DNA from: Oscillibacter sp.
GTDB lineage: Bacteria; Bacillota; Clostridia; Oscillospirales; Oscillospiraceae
DNA: 64,000 nt
Reading direction: 5' to 3'
NCBI RefSeq assembly: GCF_028693505.1
Contig: NZ_JAQUVF010000004.1
Location: forward strand, 1-64,000
The position numbers and the translations under genes were made by a program. Of the stretch, positions 33,703-43,218 are shown one piece after another. Positions within the stretch are counted from its first letter, which is position 1. Every line of letters begins with the position of its first letter. Under the pieces are notes generated by a model. It made no database searches and was not told the origin of the DNA. It saw only the letters and a program-made list of their open reading frames with translations.

Positions 33703-34841
33703 GAGAGGCGATCGTACTTGCAGGCGGGTTCGGCACCCGGCTTGCCCATATTGTCTCGGACGTGCCAAAGCCCATGGCCCCGGTCTGCGGCCGGCCGTTT
33801 CTGCGCTTTCTTCTGGATGACCTCCAGCAAAAGGGCACGGAGCGGGTGATTTTGGCCACCGGCTATAAGCACTCGTGCATCGAGGATTTTTTCGGCACCC
33901 ACTACCGGGGCATGGAAATCCTCTACTCTCCGGAGAATACCCCATTGGGCACCGGCGGTGCCATCAAGCAGGCGCTGTCGCTGTGCCGGGAGGATTGGGT
34001 GGCCGTTTTAAACGGCGATACTTATTTTGATGTGGATTTTGCTGCGCTGGAGCAGGCGAAACGCCCTGACGCCATCGTGCTGGCGGCCAAGCGGATGCAC
34101 GATTTTGATCGCTACGGTGCGTTGGAATTGACTGGCGGCGCAGTGACGGCTTTTCGGGAAAAAGCGCCCTGCCGGGAGGGACTCATCAACGGCGGCGTGT
34201 ATCTCATGGAGCGCACGTCGATGGAATCTGTTCCGGAGGAGCAGTTTTCCTTTGAAACGGCGGTTCTGGAGCCGTTGGCGCAGAGGAGAAACGTGCTGGC
34301 GGTGGAAAGCGGCGGCTATTTCATCGACATCGGTGTTCCGGAGGATTATGCAACCGCACAGGAGACCATGAAAGCGCTTGCGCCTGTCAACAAGGCGGCT
34401 TTTTTTGATCGGGACGGCACCATCAATGTGGATGTGCACTATCTCCACCGTCCGGAGGATCTGCGCTTTATCGATGGAATGCCCCAGTTTCTGAAGAAGT
34501 GGAACGACTGGGGCTACCAGGTGATCGTGGTCACCAATCAGGCAGGGATCGCGCGGGGGTACTACACTGCAGATGAGATGCGGGCGCTTCACCGGTACAT
34601 GAATGAGCGGCTGTCGGAATACGGTGCCCATATCGACGCGTTTTACTTCTGTCCCCATCACCCGGATTTTACCGGCCCTTGCCATTGCCGTAAGCCGGAA
34701 CCGGGCATGCTTGAGGACGCCATCTGGGAGTTCGATTTAAATCCGGCGCAGTGCGTCCTGTTCGGCGATCAGCCGTGGGACGTGGAGGCGGGGGAATCCT
34801 GCGGTGTAAAGAGTTTCTTTCTGGGAAAGGACTCGAACTAA
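33699..34841 (+). CDS. HddC-GmhB fusion: heptose-1-phosphate guanylyltransferase plus heptose-bisphosphate phosphatase
   Basis: 380 residues. Residues about 1-230 are a nucleotidyltransferase (MREAIVLAGGFGTRLAHIVSDVPKPMAPV, VAVLNGDTYFDVDF, GLINGGVYL), matching HddC. About 240-380 are a HAD phosphatase (KAAFFDRDGTINVDVHYLHRPEDL, VVTNQAGIARGYY, CHCRKPEPGMLEDA), matching GmhB. The two steps on either side of heptose-1-phosphate are joined in one chain, giving GDP-D-glycero-alpha-D-manno-heptose. The start overlaps the gmhA stop (ATGA). Confidence 0.92.
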   Translation: MREAIVLAGGFGTRLAHIVSDVPKPMAPVCGRPFLRFLLDDLQQKGTERVILATGYKHSCIEDFFGTHYRGMEILYSPENTPLGTGGAIKQALSLCREDWVAVLNGDTYFDVDFAALEQAKRPDAIVLAAKRMHDFDRYGALELTGGAVTAFREKAPCREGLINGGVYLMERTSMESVPEEQFSFETAVLEPLAQRRNVLAVESGGYFIDIGVPEDYATAQETMKALAPVNKAAFFDRDGTINVDVHYLHRPEDLRFIDGMPQFLKKWNDWGYQVIVVTNQAGIARGYYTADEMRALHRYMNERLSEYGAHIDAFYFCPHHPDFTGPCHCRKPEPGMLEDAIWEFDLNPAQCVLFGDQPWDVEAGESCGVKSFFLGKDSN

Positions 34842-34884
34842 ACGACAACCCGTATAGATTTTTTTCGAAACGAGAGGAAAACAC

Positions 34885-36582
34885 ATGAAAGTGGCGGCGG
34901 CTAATTTACAAAAAGAGCGTTTCCTGTGGATGGATGTTTTACGCGGATTGCTGATTCTTTCAGTGGTCATCGGGCATTCCACCGGCCGGTTCAATTCGCA
35001 TATTTATCAATTTCATATGGGTGCCTTTTTCTTTGTATCCGGTTATATGGCCAGACAGGAGAGACGATCCGTTCTGGAAACTTTGTACCATCGTATGTTG
35101 ACCACCCTGCTGCCGGTAGTGAGTTCAGCGATCTTGTTGCTCGGCGTAACAGCTCTTATGAATGCTACAGGAGTCTATACCATTTTCTTCAGTAGCAATC
35201 TTGCCTATGCAGGTGCTTCTTTCACAATCAAGGAGTTGTTTTTTCATGGACGCTTTTATGTTTGGTGGCTAGGCGCCTGCTGGTTTATTCTGGCATTATT
35301 TAACGCCGCAATTTTCAATCGATTGTTGTTTCAAATCTGTGGCAAACGTTATAGCCTCCTTTATATGGTCGGACTTGTGATCATGTTTCTGTTTGGATAT
35401 TCCGCTACTACAACCGGCTCCCATAATTTTGATTGGGATTTGGCGCTGATTGCATCTTTTTATTATGGGATTGGTTCAATTTCAGCTAAATACACGCTCA
35501 TGGAAAGGCTTTCGAAAAATCGGCTGCTGTGCGGAATAGGGCTGCTGATTTCCGGAGGATTGGCTTATCTGGTTGCGCATCACTTTTTCCTGCGAATGGA
35601 TTGGCCTTCCAGATCCTTTAATCATCCAGCAGTGGATATCCTGTTGGTGTTAAACGGATTGACGCTTATGTTTTTTTTAGCAGTGTTTCTCATAAAAGCT
35701 CCCGTGGTTTGCCCAATTCTGTCCTACCTTGGAAAGAACACCCTGCCCATAGTTCTCTTTCATTTTATGTGGTTTAACCTCGGATTTTATATATTGTATT
35801 TAATGGGACAGGTTTCCTTTTCCTATCTTCAAAATTTTACTCCGCAGGATGATATTTCCTATATCTGGTGGTGGCTGTTTGTGTTGATTGGCATTATTGG
35901 AAGTATTTTACTATGGCAGCCTGTTCAGCATTGCAAACCGCTTCGAATTATTTTTGGGCAGGAAAAATCTCTGTATCTGCAGGGTTGGAAAAAAATAAAT
36001 TCGTTTGAAAATGTTCAAAAAGTGGATCACGCCGTGGATTCAGCATTGACTTTCATAGATGGGCAACAGCTGCACGCGGTAAAAGCCAAACTTTTACGTC
36101 ATAAAAGAGTTGTCATTTTTGTAATGGCACTGATTTCTTTGGTTGCAGTAACCACTGTTGTTGCCCTGACCAACGCAAGCAGGATGCCTTCTATCATCGA
36201 ATTTCCAACAAATAGCAGCGAATCCATCGGTGAAGGCTGGTTACCTCAGTCAGAGAATGAAGATTATCGTTGGACTTCCAAGCAGAGCACGGTCACTCTT
36301 GAAGCTAATGATCATGTAACAACTTTTGTTTTGGAAGGTTATATTCCGGAAACCTATACTGAAGTTAACAAGATTTCCATTTATATGGAAGACAATTTAA
36401 TTTATGACCAGGAACTTTCTGCTGGTGAGGGGATTTCCATTGCGCAGGAAATTTCTCCGAATTTTACGACGAATCAAACGGTAAAAATTCAGTTGGAATT
36501 TAATGCTGAGCATAACCCTGATGCAAATGATCCAGATCAAAGAATAATGAGTATGCTTGTAACGAAAATTGGTTTTCAATAA
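34885..36582 (+). CDS. Acyltransferase-3-family membrane protein with a C-terminal extracellular domain
   Basis: 565 residues. ERFLWMDVLRGLLILSVVIGHSTGRF and QFHMGAFFFVSGYMARQ are the acyltransferase-3 (OafA/WecH-like) signatures, with the catalytic His in GHS. About ten membrane segments fill residues 15-350. A loop is followed by another helix (about 405-425, VVIFVMALISLVAVTTVVAL) and a beta-rich outside domain to the end. Likely O-acetylates the glycan. The gene is clearly richer in A+T than its neighbours, so it probably came from another source. Confidence 0.85.
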   Translation: MKVAAANLQKERFLWMDVLRGLLILSVVIGHSTGRFNSHIYQFHMGAFFFVSGYMARQERRSVLETLYHRMLTTLLPVVSSAILLLGVTALMNATGVYTIFFSSNLAYAGASFTIKELFFHGRFYVWWLGACWFILALFNAAIFNRLLFQICGKRYSLLYMVGLVIMFLFGYSATTTGSHNFDWDLALIASFYYGIGSISAKYTLMERLSKNRLLCGIGLLISGGLAYLVAHHFFLRMDWPSRSFNHPAVDILLVLNGLTLMFFLAVFLIKAPVVCPILSYLGKNTLPIVLFHFMWFNLGFYILYLMGQVSFSYLQNFTPQDDISYIWWWLFVLIGIIGSILLWQPVQHCKPLRIIFGQEKSLYLQGWKKINSFENVQKVDHAVDSALTFIDGQQLHAVKAKLLRHKRVVIFVMALISLVAVTTVVALTNASRMPSIIEFPTNSSESIGEGWLPQSENEDYRWTSKQSTVTLEANDHVTTFVLEGYIPETYTEVNKISIYMEDNLIYDQELSAGEGISIAQEISPNFTTNQTVKIQLEFNAEHNPDANDPDQRIMSMLVTKIGFQ

Positions 36583-36785
36583 GCCTCATTTCAACATCAA
36601 GTGCAGGCTATATTTTTTGATTGAGAGAATGACTGAACTTATCAACTACTGTGCAGCATCCTTGATTGGAAAGACGGCAGCATCAATGTCGGTATGTAAT
36701 ACCGCGGCGCATGGTTTGGGAGAACCGTGCTGTTTGGATACTCAAATATATAAAATGTGTGGAATTAGCTTCGGAGGAGAATAAC

Positions 36786-39278
36786 ATGGAAAAAATGCAG
36801 GAAATTTGGCAGAAGAAACGAAAACGACTGGGGTTATGGATTCCTCTGGGGCTCTTTCTGGTGCTGAGTATTCTTGTACTGGGGTTGTTCTGCGCGGATT
36901 ACGGGACGGTCAATGCCACCTCCGGTGAGAAGTACCGCAGCATGGATGAATATTTGTTTCCGGATTATCTGAAAACGCCGGATGATGGGATCACACAGTA
37001 TTTTGTGCCGCAGCATTCGAATCTGAAGGATATTCAAATTCGTCTGGCCTTTGCAAGCCCGGAGTTGCTGGAAGAATTTGGCGCCACCATCGCGCTGACG
37101 ATCCGTGATGCACAGGGCAATGAACTGCAGCGCGTAGAGGTTCCGGATGAAGATGCTCCCAACTGGGGGTACTATGTTCTGTCGATGGATATGTCGCTGA
37201 AAAAGGGACAAACCTACAGTTTGACCCTTCAGCAGCTACAGGCCTACTGCGAAGAAAGCACCGGTGAATTCCGGCTCTCCTACGAACCGTTTATCTATTC
37301 GGACGGGAATGCAGGGGAGATACCGGCGGAAAATCTCCGCTGCGAATGGAACGGGGTCGAACAGGACTACCAGATGGATCTCTACTATGAATACACCTGC
37401 AGAAATGACAACTTGTTTCATTTGACTCTCTTAATTCTGGTACTGCTGGCGGTTCTGGTTTTGGCCGGTCTGTTTTCCGAGACGCGCGGCGCCAAAATTA
37501 CGGCCGCACTGCTGGTTGTTCTCTCTCCGCTTCTCTGGTTCATCCTTACCGAGCTAATTACCGGAAATCTGGATACAATCGAACATTCCTATTGGAAAAT
37601 CAATCTGGCAATCTACTATTCCGTTCTTCTGTTGGGTTATTTTCTGATCCGGAATTCGAAAATTGTACTGGCGCTGGGCTATGCGTTTTTCCCGCTGCTG
37701 GCGCTGGTGCAGTACTATGTAAATTCGTTCCGGGGGCGTCCATTCCTGATAATTGATATTGCCAGTCTGAAAACTGCCGCCAGCGTCATGGGCAGCTATG
37801 ATTTCAGTATCGGGACAGCCTCCTGTCTGATTGCCTTGGTGTGCAGCGCAGGTTTGCTCTGCGGTTCGATTCTGCTGCCAAATATCTGCGGAAAACGCTT
37901 TTGCGCTTTTGGTAGAGTGCTGTCCGCTGTCTGTATAGTTGCCGTCTGCGCCGGTCTGTGCAGTCGTAGCGTCATGGCTCATTTCAGCTGTTTCTCTATT
38001 AATAATTGGGATCCTTCTGTCCCGTATACACACCGTGGATACCTTTGCGCATTGCTGCCACAGCTACAATATATCCACACAGAGATCCCGGATGGTTATT
38101 CCTCGGAAGCCGTGGAGGATATAGCACAGTCTGAGGAAACGCCGTCCCCTGTAACAAACACAAAGGCTCAAAATCTTATTCTGATCATGAATGAGAGCTG
38201 GTCAGATTTCCGGGTAATCGGGGAATTTGATCAGCAGGACACCATCATGCCAAACATTGATGCCTTAACAGAAAATGTAATCCAAGGCCATCTTTATATG
38301 TCCGGCTTTGGTGCCTGCACAGCAAATTCCGAATATCAGGCACTGACCGGAAACTGTATGCAGCTGTTTGACACGCCTTCGCTGGTTCCCTACCATTTTT
38401 ATATACACGATCATGAAACGGGACTGGTTTCAACACTGAAATCACAGGGCTTTTCGTCGCAGGCACTGCATCCGAATAATGCCACCAACTATAATCGAAA
38501 CATTGTGTATTCCCAGATGGGATTTGATGAGTTTCTGTCTATTACAGAGTGGCCCGGCAAGTGGAACAAGCCCCTCCGGGGCGTAGTGACGGATTCTGCA
38601 GCCTACGGCCTGTTAATTGAAGAATATGAGCAACAGGAAGCAGGGAAGCCGTTCTTTTCGTTTATGGTCACCATGCAAAATCACGGCGGATACACCAACG
38701 CAGAGTTTGAATCCACCGTGGATTTGAACTTAGACCAGGAGTATCCGCAGGCGGAACAGTATTTGTCAATTCAAAAATACAGCGATACAGCATTTATGGA
38801 GCTGATTGAGTATTTTGAAAATGTGGACGAGCCCACCATGGTGGTCATGTTCGGTGACCACATGCCCTCTATCGAACAGGGTTTTTATGAGGAACTGTAC
38901 GGAGCGCCGCTGAGCGAACTCTCCTTTGAAGAACTGCAGCAGCGCTACTGCACGCCCATGGTAATCTGGGCGAACTACGACATTGATGAGGCCGCAGGCG
39001 TCGAGATGAGTGCAAATTATCTGGGCAGCTATCTGCTGGAGCAGGCCGGTCTGGAGATGACTGACTATAATCGTTTCCTGCTGGCAGCGATGGAGGAAAT
39101 CCCGGTGATCAACAACCAAGCCGTGCGGGATGCAGCAGGGGAGTGGTATTCCTTTGCAGAACTCCCGGATCATCTGGCAGAGTTGCTGCAAAAATATCGC
39201 ATCTTGCAATACAACAATGTCTTTGGCGCAAACGAAAAGGTTGCGGACGCGTTCTCCCTGTCAGACGGAGGAAACTAA
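36786..39278 (+). CDS. LTA-synthase-like membrane sulfatase-fold protein
   Basis: 830 residues from the ATG at 36786 (GGAGGAGAATAAC upstream); the track start at 36666 lies in the AT-rich gap. An N-terminal helix and an outside beta domain (about 45-235) precede five or six membrane segments (235-440); then the alkaline-phosphatase/sulfatase-fold domain has LILIMNESWSDFR, FGACTANSEYQALTG (nucleophile Thr expected in ACTANSEY), FMVTMQNHGGYT and MVVMFGDHMPS, the LtaS-type metal motifs. Likely adds a phosphoglycerol-type group from phosphatidylglycerol to the glycan outside the membrane. Confidence 0.88.
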   Translation: MEKMQEIWQKKRKRLGLWIPLGLFLVLSILVLGLFCADYGTVNATSGEKYRSMDEYLFPDYLKTPDDGITQYFVPQHSNLKDIQIRLAFASPELLEEFGATIALTIRDAQGNELQRVEVPDEDAPNWGYYVLSMDMSLKKGQTYSLTLQQLQAYCEESTGEFRLSYEPFIYSDGNAGEIPAENLRCEWNGVEQDYQMDLYYEYTCRNDNLFHLTLLILVLLAVLVLAGLFSETRGAKITAALLVVLSPLLWFILTELITGNLDTIEHSYWKINLAIYYSVLLLGYFLIRNSKIVLALGYAFFPLLALVQYYVNSFRGRPFLIIDIASLKTAASVMGSYDFSIGTASCLIALVCSAGLLCGSILLPNICGKRFCAFGRVLSAVCIVAVCAGLCSRSVMAHFSCFSINNWDPSVPYTHRGYLCALLPQLQYIHTEIPDGYSSEAVEDIAQSEETPSPVTNTKAQNLILIMNESWSDFRVIGEFDQQDTIMPNIDALTENVIQGHLYMSGFGACTANSEYQALTGNCMQLFDTPSLVPYHFYIHDHETGLVSTLKSQGFSSQALHPNNATNYNRNIVYSQMGFDEFLSITEWPGKWNKPLRGVVTDSAAYGLLIEEYEQQEAGKPFFSFMVTMQNHGGYTNAEFESTVDLNLDQEYPQAEQYLSIQKYSDTAFMELIEYFENVDEPTMVVMFGDHMPSIEQGFYEELYGAPLSELSFEELQQRYCTPMVIWANYDIDEAAGVEMSANYLGSYLLEQAGLEMTDYNRFLLAAMEEIPVINNQAVRDAAGEWYSFAELPDHLAELLQKYRILQYNNVFGANEKVADAFSLSDGGN

Positions 39279-39320
39279 ACAGCACTTACCCGATTGATTG
39301 GAAAAATTAAGGAGTTATTT

Positions 39321-41546
39321 ATGGAAGAACTGTCCGCAGAGAAATTAGCAGCCACGAACCGGATTCACATTGCTCCGATTTTGCTGGGCTACATCATTTA
39401 CGTCATTTTTTTGTCCATGACAGATCTGCTGGCACTGCCGCTGTACTATCTGGATGCCAACCGGTTTTTGCCGGTGGCAATCGGACTTGCGGCAGCGCTG
39501 ACTGTGTTGCTGGTGGTGCGGACAAGGAAATATATCAGCATTGAGACGCTTCGCCTGCAAAAATCTTGGCTTGTGTACGGTGGAATTCTTTTGGCAATTG
39601 CCTTTTTGCGCGGTCTTGCGCCGGATCTGTCCCACGATGTCAGCATGGCACGTGTATTTTGGCAGTACCCCGGTTTTGCTGATAATATCAGCTATAATGT
39701 TTTCCCCGCCGGATTCACCTTTTTCTTTCCGTTGAGCGACCGCATTTTCTATTACCCACGGCTGCTGCTGGGCTGCCGGCTCGGTATGCTGATGAATGCT
39801 TTTTTGCTGATTTTAATCTACCGGCAGGTTTGGGATCTGCTGCATCGGCTCGTAGGGAGCCGTCTTGAAGAGATCCGCACTGCATATGCCGAAAGAGCGG
39901 TTCAACAACCGCTCATAGGGATTCTAAACTATTTAATCAGCGAAGAATTTCTGGCTTTTATGGCGGTAACGCTGTATTATTCGCTGGCAGATCTTGGCAC
40001 CTATATGATTGATCTGGTTGCCATTCCGCTGTTGCTCTGGCTGGTGAAGCGGGTTCTGGACGGACGTCGTCATGATGCCGCCGTTGCAGAGTTGATCTTT
40101 GTTGCGGTGCTCTGCGGTCTCTGCTTCGCTCTGAAGTTCACAAATGTTATTTTTGTTGCGCCCCTGCTGCTGATTTATCTGTGGCAGAACCGCAAAGCCA
40201 TTCACCCCGGCATTTTTTGTTTGTGCCTGCTGCTGGGACTGCTTCCCTCTGTGCCCTATTTGCTGTACGCCTACACCAGTACGGGAAATCCGGTTTTCTG
40301 GACATTTAATTCCATTTTTAAATCCCCTTACTACCCAGATACGGACTTCAAGGATACTCGCTGGGGCCCGCAAAACTGGAAGGACTTTCTGCTCTGGCCG
40401 TTTCATCTGATTTTTAATTACAGTGAAAATGTAGCCGAAATCTCATTTCTCCCCCAAGTCTATCTGCTGTTTGGCTATGTGGGGGCAGGGTGTGCCGCGC
40501 TGCGCTACCGTAAGCACAAAGAGGAGAAACCCTTGCTGCTGGTGGCAGCGGTATTTATGATTTTCACACTCTTTTGGCTGAAAAGTACCGGGTATCCCCG
40601 CTATGCGATTCTCTGCGAAATTCTGGCTCTGCTTCTGGCAGCCGCATGGCTGATTTCCTTTCTGGAGTCCAAAAAACGTTGGAAGCGAGCCGTGGCCGTC
40701 CTGTCCCTGCTTGTCCTTTTCGCACAATGCATGGTAAACACGGGAGCGGCTGCGTTGAATCTTTATGACTGGAGTTTTCGGGAAAGGATTGTATCCACAA
40801 GTGCAATTACCAGCTATTATAGATTAAATGCTGCGGAGCTGTTCACCGATCGCGGCTTAATCGGCACGGAGGAGCAGCGGGAGCGGGTGGATGTGTTTCT
40901 CTCCACCCATATTCGTCATAGTATGATGAAGGTGCTGGACCCCGACGCGGCAATTGTGAACGGTAGCTATATCGTGAATTACTTATTGGCGCTTAAAGAT
41001 GAAAAGGGCATTGATTATGTTTCTTATTATTTTGGAAAATTAAAAGAAGAAGAGGCAAATGGCGCAAGAATTTATGATATGGCAATAGCCGGCGAATATG
41101 ATTCTTTTTGCGACAGTGCCAATTCCGTCGGTGCGGAAATCATTTCCCTGGAGGAAGTAGACGGATACTTTGTAGGCAAAGATACGCCTATTTTAATAGG
41201 TTATTCCATGACAGGAAAAGAAAATACTTGTACGGATTTATCAACTCAACCAAGTTTTGAAATTCCGGCAGGAAGCGCAGCTGTTCATATTTCCGGTATC
41301 GCCTGTCTGCCCTCCTATGTACAATGGGATGCGGTTAACCCAATTGTGCAGATTTGTATATCTGCAGCTGGAGAAAGCGTTGCGTTGCTGACCCTTGAAA
41401 TTCCTCAGCATGAGTATATTCAAATTGATCAACTACTTGACGTGTCCCAGTATACACAATCGGGTTCGGCAACGCTCTCTATCAGCGACGTGTCCGAACA
41501 ATCAATAGCCGGTAATATATTTAATCTGGAGGTATTACCGCAATGA
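39321..41546 (+). CDS. Membrane glycosyltransferase of GT-C type
   Basis: 741 residues from the ATG at 39321 (TTAAGGAGTTATTT upstream); the track's 39294 start lacks a site. About eleven membrane segments cover residues 20-480, with an early outside acidic motif (LAPDLSHDVSMARVFWQYP) where GT-C enzymes bind lipid-linked sugar. A soluble C-terminal domain of about 260 residues follows. It stands next to a polyprenyl-sugar GT2 and a small flippase-like gene, as expected for an enzyme that uses a polyprenyl-phosphate sugar on the outside. The family is assigned by topology and context. Confidence 0.75.
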   Translation: MEELSAEKLAATNRIHIAPILLGYIIYVIFLSMTDLLALPLYYLDANRFLPVAIGLAAALTVLLVVRTRKYISIETLRLQKSWLVYGGILLAIAFLRGLAPDLSHDVSMARVFWQYPGFADNISYNVFPAGFTFFFPLSDRIFYYPRLLLGCRLGMLMNAFLLILIYRQVWDLLHRLVGSRLEEIRTAYAERAVQQPLIGILNYLISEEFLAFMAVTLYYSLADLGTYMIDLVAIPLLLWLVKRVLDGRRHDAAVAELIFVAVLCGLCFALKFTNVIFVAPLLLIYLWQNRKAIHPGIFCLCLLLGLLPSVPYLLYAYTSTGNPVFWTFNSIFKSPYYPDTDFKDTRWGPQNWKDFLLWPFHLIFNYSENVAEISFLPQVYLLFGYVGAGCAALRYRKHKEEKPLLLVAAVFMIFTLFWLKSTGYPRYAILCEILALLLAAAWLISFLESKKRWKRAVAVLSLLVLFAQCMVNTGAAALNLYDWSFRERIVSTSAITSYYRLNAAELFTDRGLIGTEEQRERVDVFLSTHIRHSMMKVLDPDAAIVNGSYIVNYLLALKDEKGIDYVSYYFGKLKEEEANGARIYDMAIAGEYDSFCDSANSVGAEIISLEEVDGYFVGKDTPILIGYSMTGKENTCTDLSTQPSFEIPAGSAAVHISGIACLPSYVQWDAVNPIVQICISAAGESVALLTLEIPQHEYIQIDQLLDVSQYTQSGSATLSISDVSEQSIAGNIFNLEVLPQ

Positions 41547-42259
41547 GAAGCCTTGTCATGATTCCGGCGTACAACGAGGAATGCAATATCCTCAATACCA
41601 TTGCCGACATTCGACGGCACGCCCCGGAAATGGATTATATTGTCATTAACGACTGCTCCACGGACCACACTGAGGAAATTCTGAAAGAGAATGGGATTCC
41701 CTATCTGAATCATCCAGTTAATTTGGGTATCGGCGGCGGCGTCCAAAGCGGCTATCGTTACGCGAAAGACAACGGGTATGACATTGCCATTCAGTTTGAC
41801 GGTGACGGTCAGCACGAAGCGCAGTATTTACATACGCTGATTGCTCCCATCGAAACGGATGCCGCGGACTTTGCGATTGGATCTCGTTTCCTTGAAAATG
41901 AAGGCTTCCAGTCCTCTTTTTTGCGGCGGTTCGGAATTAATTTTTTAAGCGGAATGATTCATCTGCTGTGCGGTATTCGAGTCAATGATGTCACCAGCGG
42001 AATGCGAGCCGTCAACCGATCGCTGATTGAAGCGTTTGCACAGGATTATGCACAGGATTATCCCGAGCCTGAGGCGATTTTGGCCGCGGGTTTGAAGGGG
42101 GCACGGATTCTGGAAATTCCGGTACAGATGCGGGAACGACAGGGCGGGACAAGCTCTATCAATGCGCTGCGCTCGGTCTATTACATGATTAAAGTAACCT
42201 TGGCGCTGTTTTTCTCTGCGATGTCAGCGCCGAGAGACAGGAGGAAGCTGCATGAGTAA
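41543..42259 (+). CDS. GT2 polyprenyl-phosphate glycosyltransferase
   Basis: 238 residues. VMIPAYNEECNILNTIADI, YIVINDCSTDHTEEIL and AIQFDGDGQHEA (DxD) are DPM1/DPG-synthase signatures; FLSGMIHLLCGIRVNDVTSGMRAVNR and the ending are as in that subfamily, without the extra membrane helices of ArnC-type enzymes. Likely charges undecaprenyl phosphate with a sugar for the GT-C enzyme. It overlaps both neighbours by 4 and 8 nt. Confidence 0.9.
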   Translation: MRSLVMIPAYNEECNILNTIADIRRHAPEMDYIVINDCSTDHTEEILKENGIPYLNHPVNLGIGGGVQSGYRYAKDNGYDIAIQFDGDGQHEAQYLHTLIAPIETDAADFAIGSRFLENEGFQSSFLRRFGINFLSGMIHLLCGIRVNDVTSGMRAVNRSLIEAFAQDYAQDYPEPEAILAAGLKGARILEIPVQMRERQGGTSSINALRSVYYMIKVTLALFFSAMSAPRDRRKLHE

Positions 42260-42605
42260 AACATTGCAGATCGCGATGCTGCTGGCAGTACTGCTGTATT
42301 TCATCCTGCTCATCAGAATGTTGAAGAAGAAAACGCTCAACCTGAAATACACGCTGCTGTGGCTGTTTTCCGGGGTTTTGATGCTGCTGCTGGCGACATT
42401 CCCCGGTTTTCTGGATTGGTTTTCAAAGCTGGTGGGGATCTATGAACCGACCAATGCTTTGTTTGCAATCATCTTCTTCTGCGTGATCATCATTCTGATG
42501 TCGCTGACGGCGATTGTCTCAAAGTTGAACGAAAAAAATAAGCGGCTGATCCAATCTGTTGCCCTCTTGGAAAAGCGGGTTCGTGAACTGGAGGAAAGAA
42601 CATGA
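42252..42605 (+). CDS. DUF2304 membrane protein
   Basis: 117 residues with three hydrophobic segments (about 5-24, 35-50, 68-88) and a charged coiled C terminus (KLNEKNKRLIQSVALLEKRVRELEE). LKYTLLWLFSGVLMLLLATFP is typical of DUF2304, which regularly occurs between a polyprenyl GT2 and a small transporter. Function unknown; probably assists the GT2 at the membrane. It overlaps the next gene by 4 nt. Confidence 0.88.
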   Translation: MSKTLQIAMLLAVLLYFILLIRMLKKKTLNLKYTLLWLFSGVLMLLLATFPGFLDWFSKLVGIYEPTNALFAIIFFCVIIILMSLTAIVSKLNEKNKRLIQSVALLEKRVRELEERT

Positions 42606-42949
42606 AAATGACGTTGCTCTGCCTGTTAAATACGTGCCTGATGGCCACCGGACAGATGCTGTTCAAGGTCGGTTCCGGCGGCAAAGAGCTGCACGGCGTT
42701 GTGGATATTATCCGCCTGTTCTTTACCCCGGTGGTTCTGGTTGCTCTGTGCCTGTATGCCGCCACCACAGGGCTGTGGCTCTATATTCTCAGCAGAATGC
42801 CAATCAGTCATGCCTATCCCATTCAGGCGCTTGCGTTTCCGCTGGTGCTGCTGGCGTCAATGGTTTTCTTCCACGAACAGATCTCTGTTACCAAATGGAT
42901 TGGCATTGCAGTGATTGTCTGCGGTGTATTCATTGCAACGAGAGGATGA
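42602..42949 (+). CDS. Small EamA/SMR-type membrane protein, probable lipid-linked-sugar flippase subunit
   Basis: 115 residues with four membrane helices (LLCLLNTCLMATGQMLFKVG..., VVLVALCLYAATTGLWLYIL..., AYPIQALAFPLVLLASMVFF, ITKWIGIAVIVCGVFIA). ISHAYPIQALAFPLVLLASM resembles ArnE/ArnF and EmrE relatives. In the GT2-DUF2304-EamA trio it would flip the polyprenyl-phosphate sugar outward. Confidence 0.85.
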   Translation: MKMTLLCLLNTCLMATGQMLFKVGSGGKELHGVVDIIRLFFTPVVLVALCLYAATTGLWLYILSRMPISHAYPIQALAFPLVLLASMVFFHEQISVTKWIGIAVIVCGVFIATRG

Positions 42950-42955
42950 TACGTC

Positions 42956-43114
42956 ATGGAAAAACCAAAGGACTGGGAGGCCATCATCGGTCTCCGGGAA
43001 CATCTGGATCAAATGCTGGAGATGGCGTGTGAATACTATTGTCAGGACACTGACATTTCTAAAAAGGACTTCATCCAGCATGAAAATTTTGAAAATCCGG
43101 CAGGGCTGCTCTGA
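42956..43114 (+). CDS. Hypothetical 52-residue protein
   Basis: Too short for the ORF track. AGAGGATGATACGTC precedes the ATG. MEKPKDWEAIIGLREHLDQML..., then CQDTDISKKDFIQHENFENP: acidic, helical, no membrane segment, no family that I recognise. It may be the surviving start of a longer gene, because the next intact gene is 1 kb away and the sequence between is decayed. The 104 nt that follow hold GACCTGCCATCTGGCAGGTC, a hairpin with no T-run. Confidence 0.5.
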   Translation: MEKPKDWEAIIGLREHLDQMLEMACEYYCQDTDISKKDFIQHENFENPAGLL

Positions 43115-43218
43115 TTGACCTTGCGTGGGATAAAGCGACCTGCCATCTGGCAGGTCAGTATGTGATCTGGCCAATGCGTTTTTTACCATGGGCGATTATG
43201 ATGTAATCTGAGGAAATT

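Noticed and set aside
36600-36785. A remnant of a second heptose-phosphatase gene (GACGGCAGCATCAATGTC)
   Set aside because: The match to the RDGTINV coding motif is only a few codons long with no flanking similarity.
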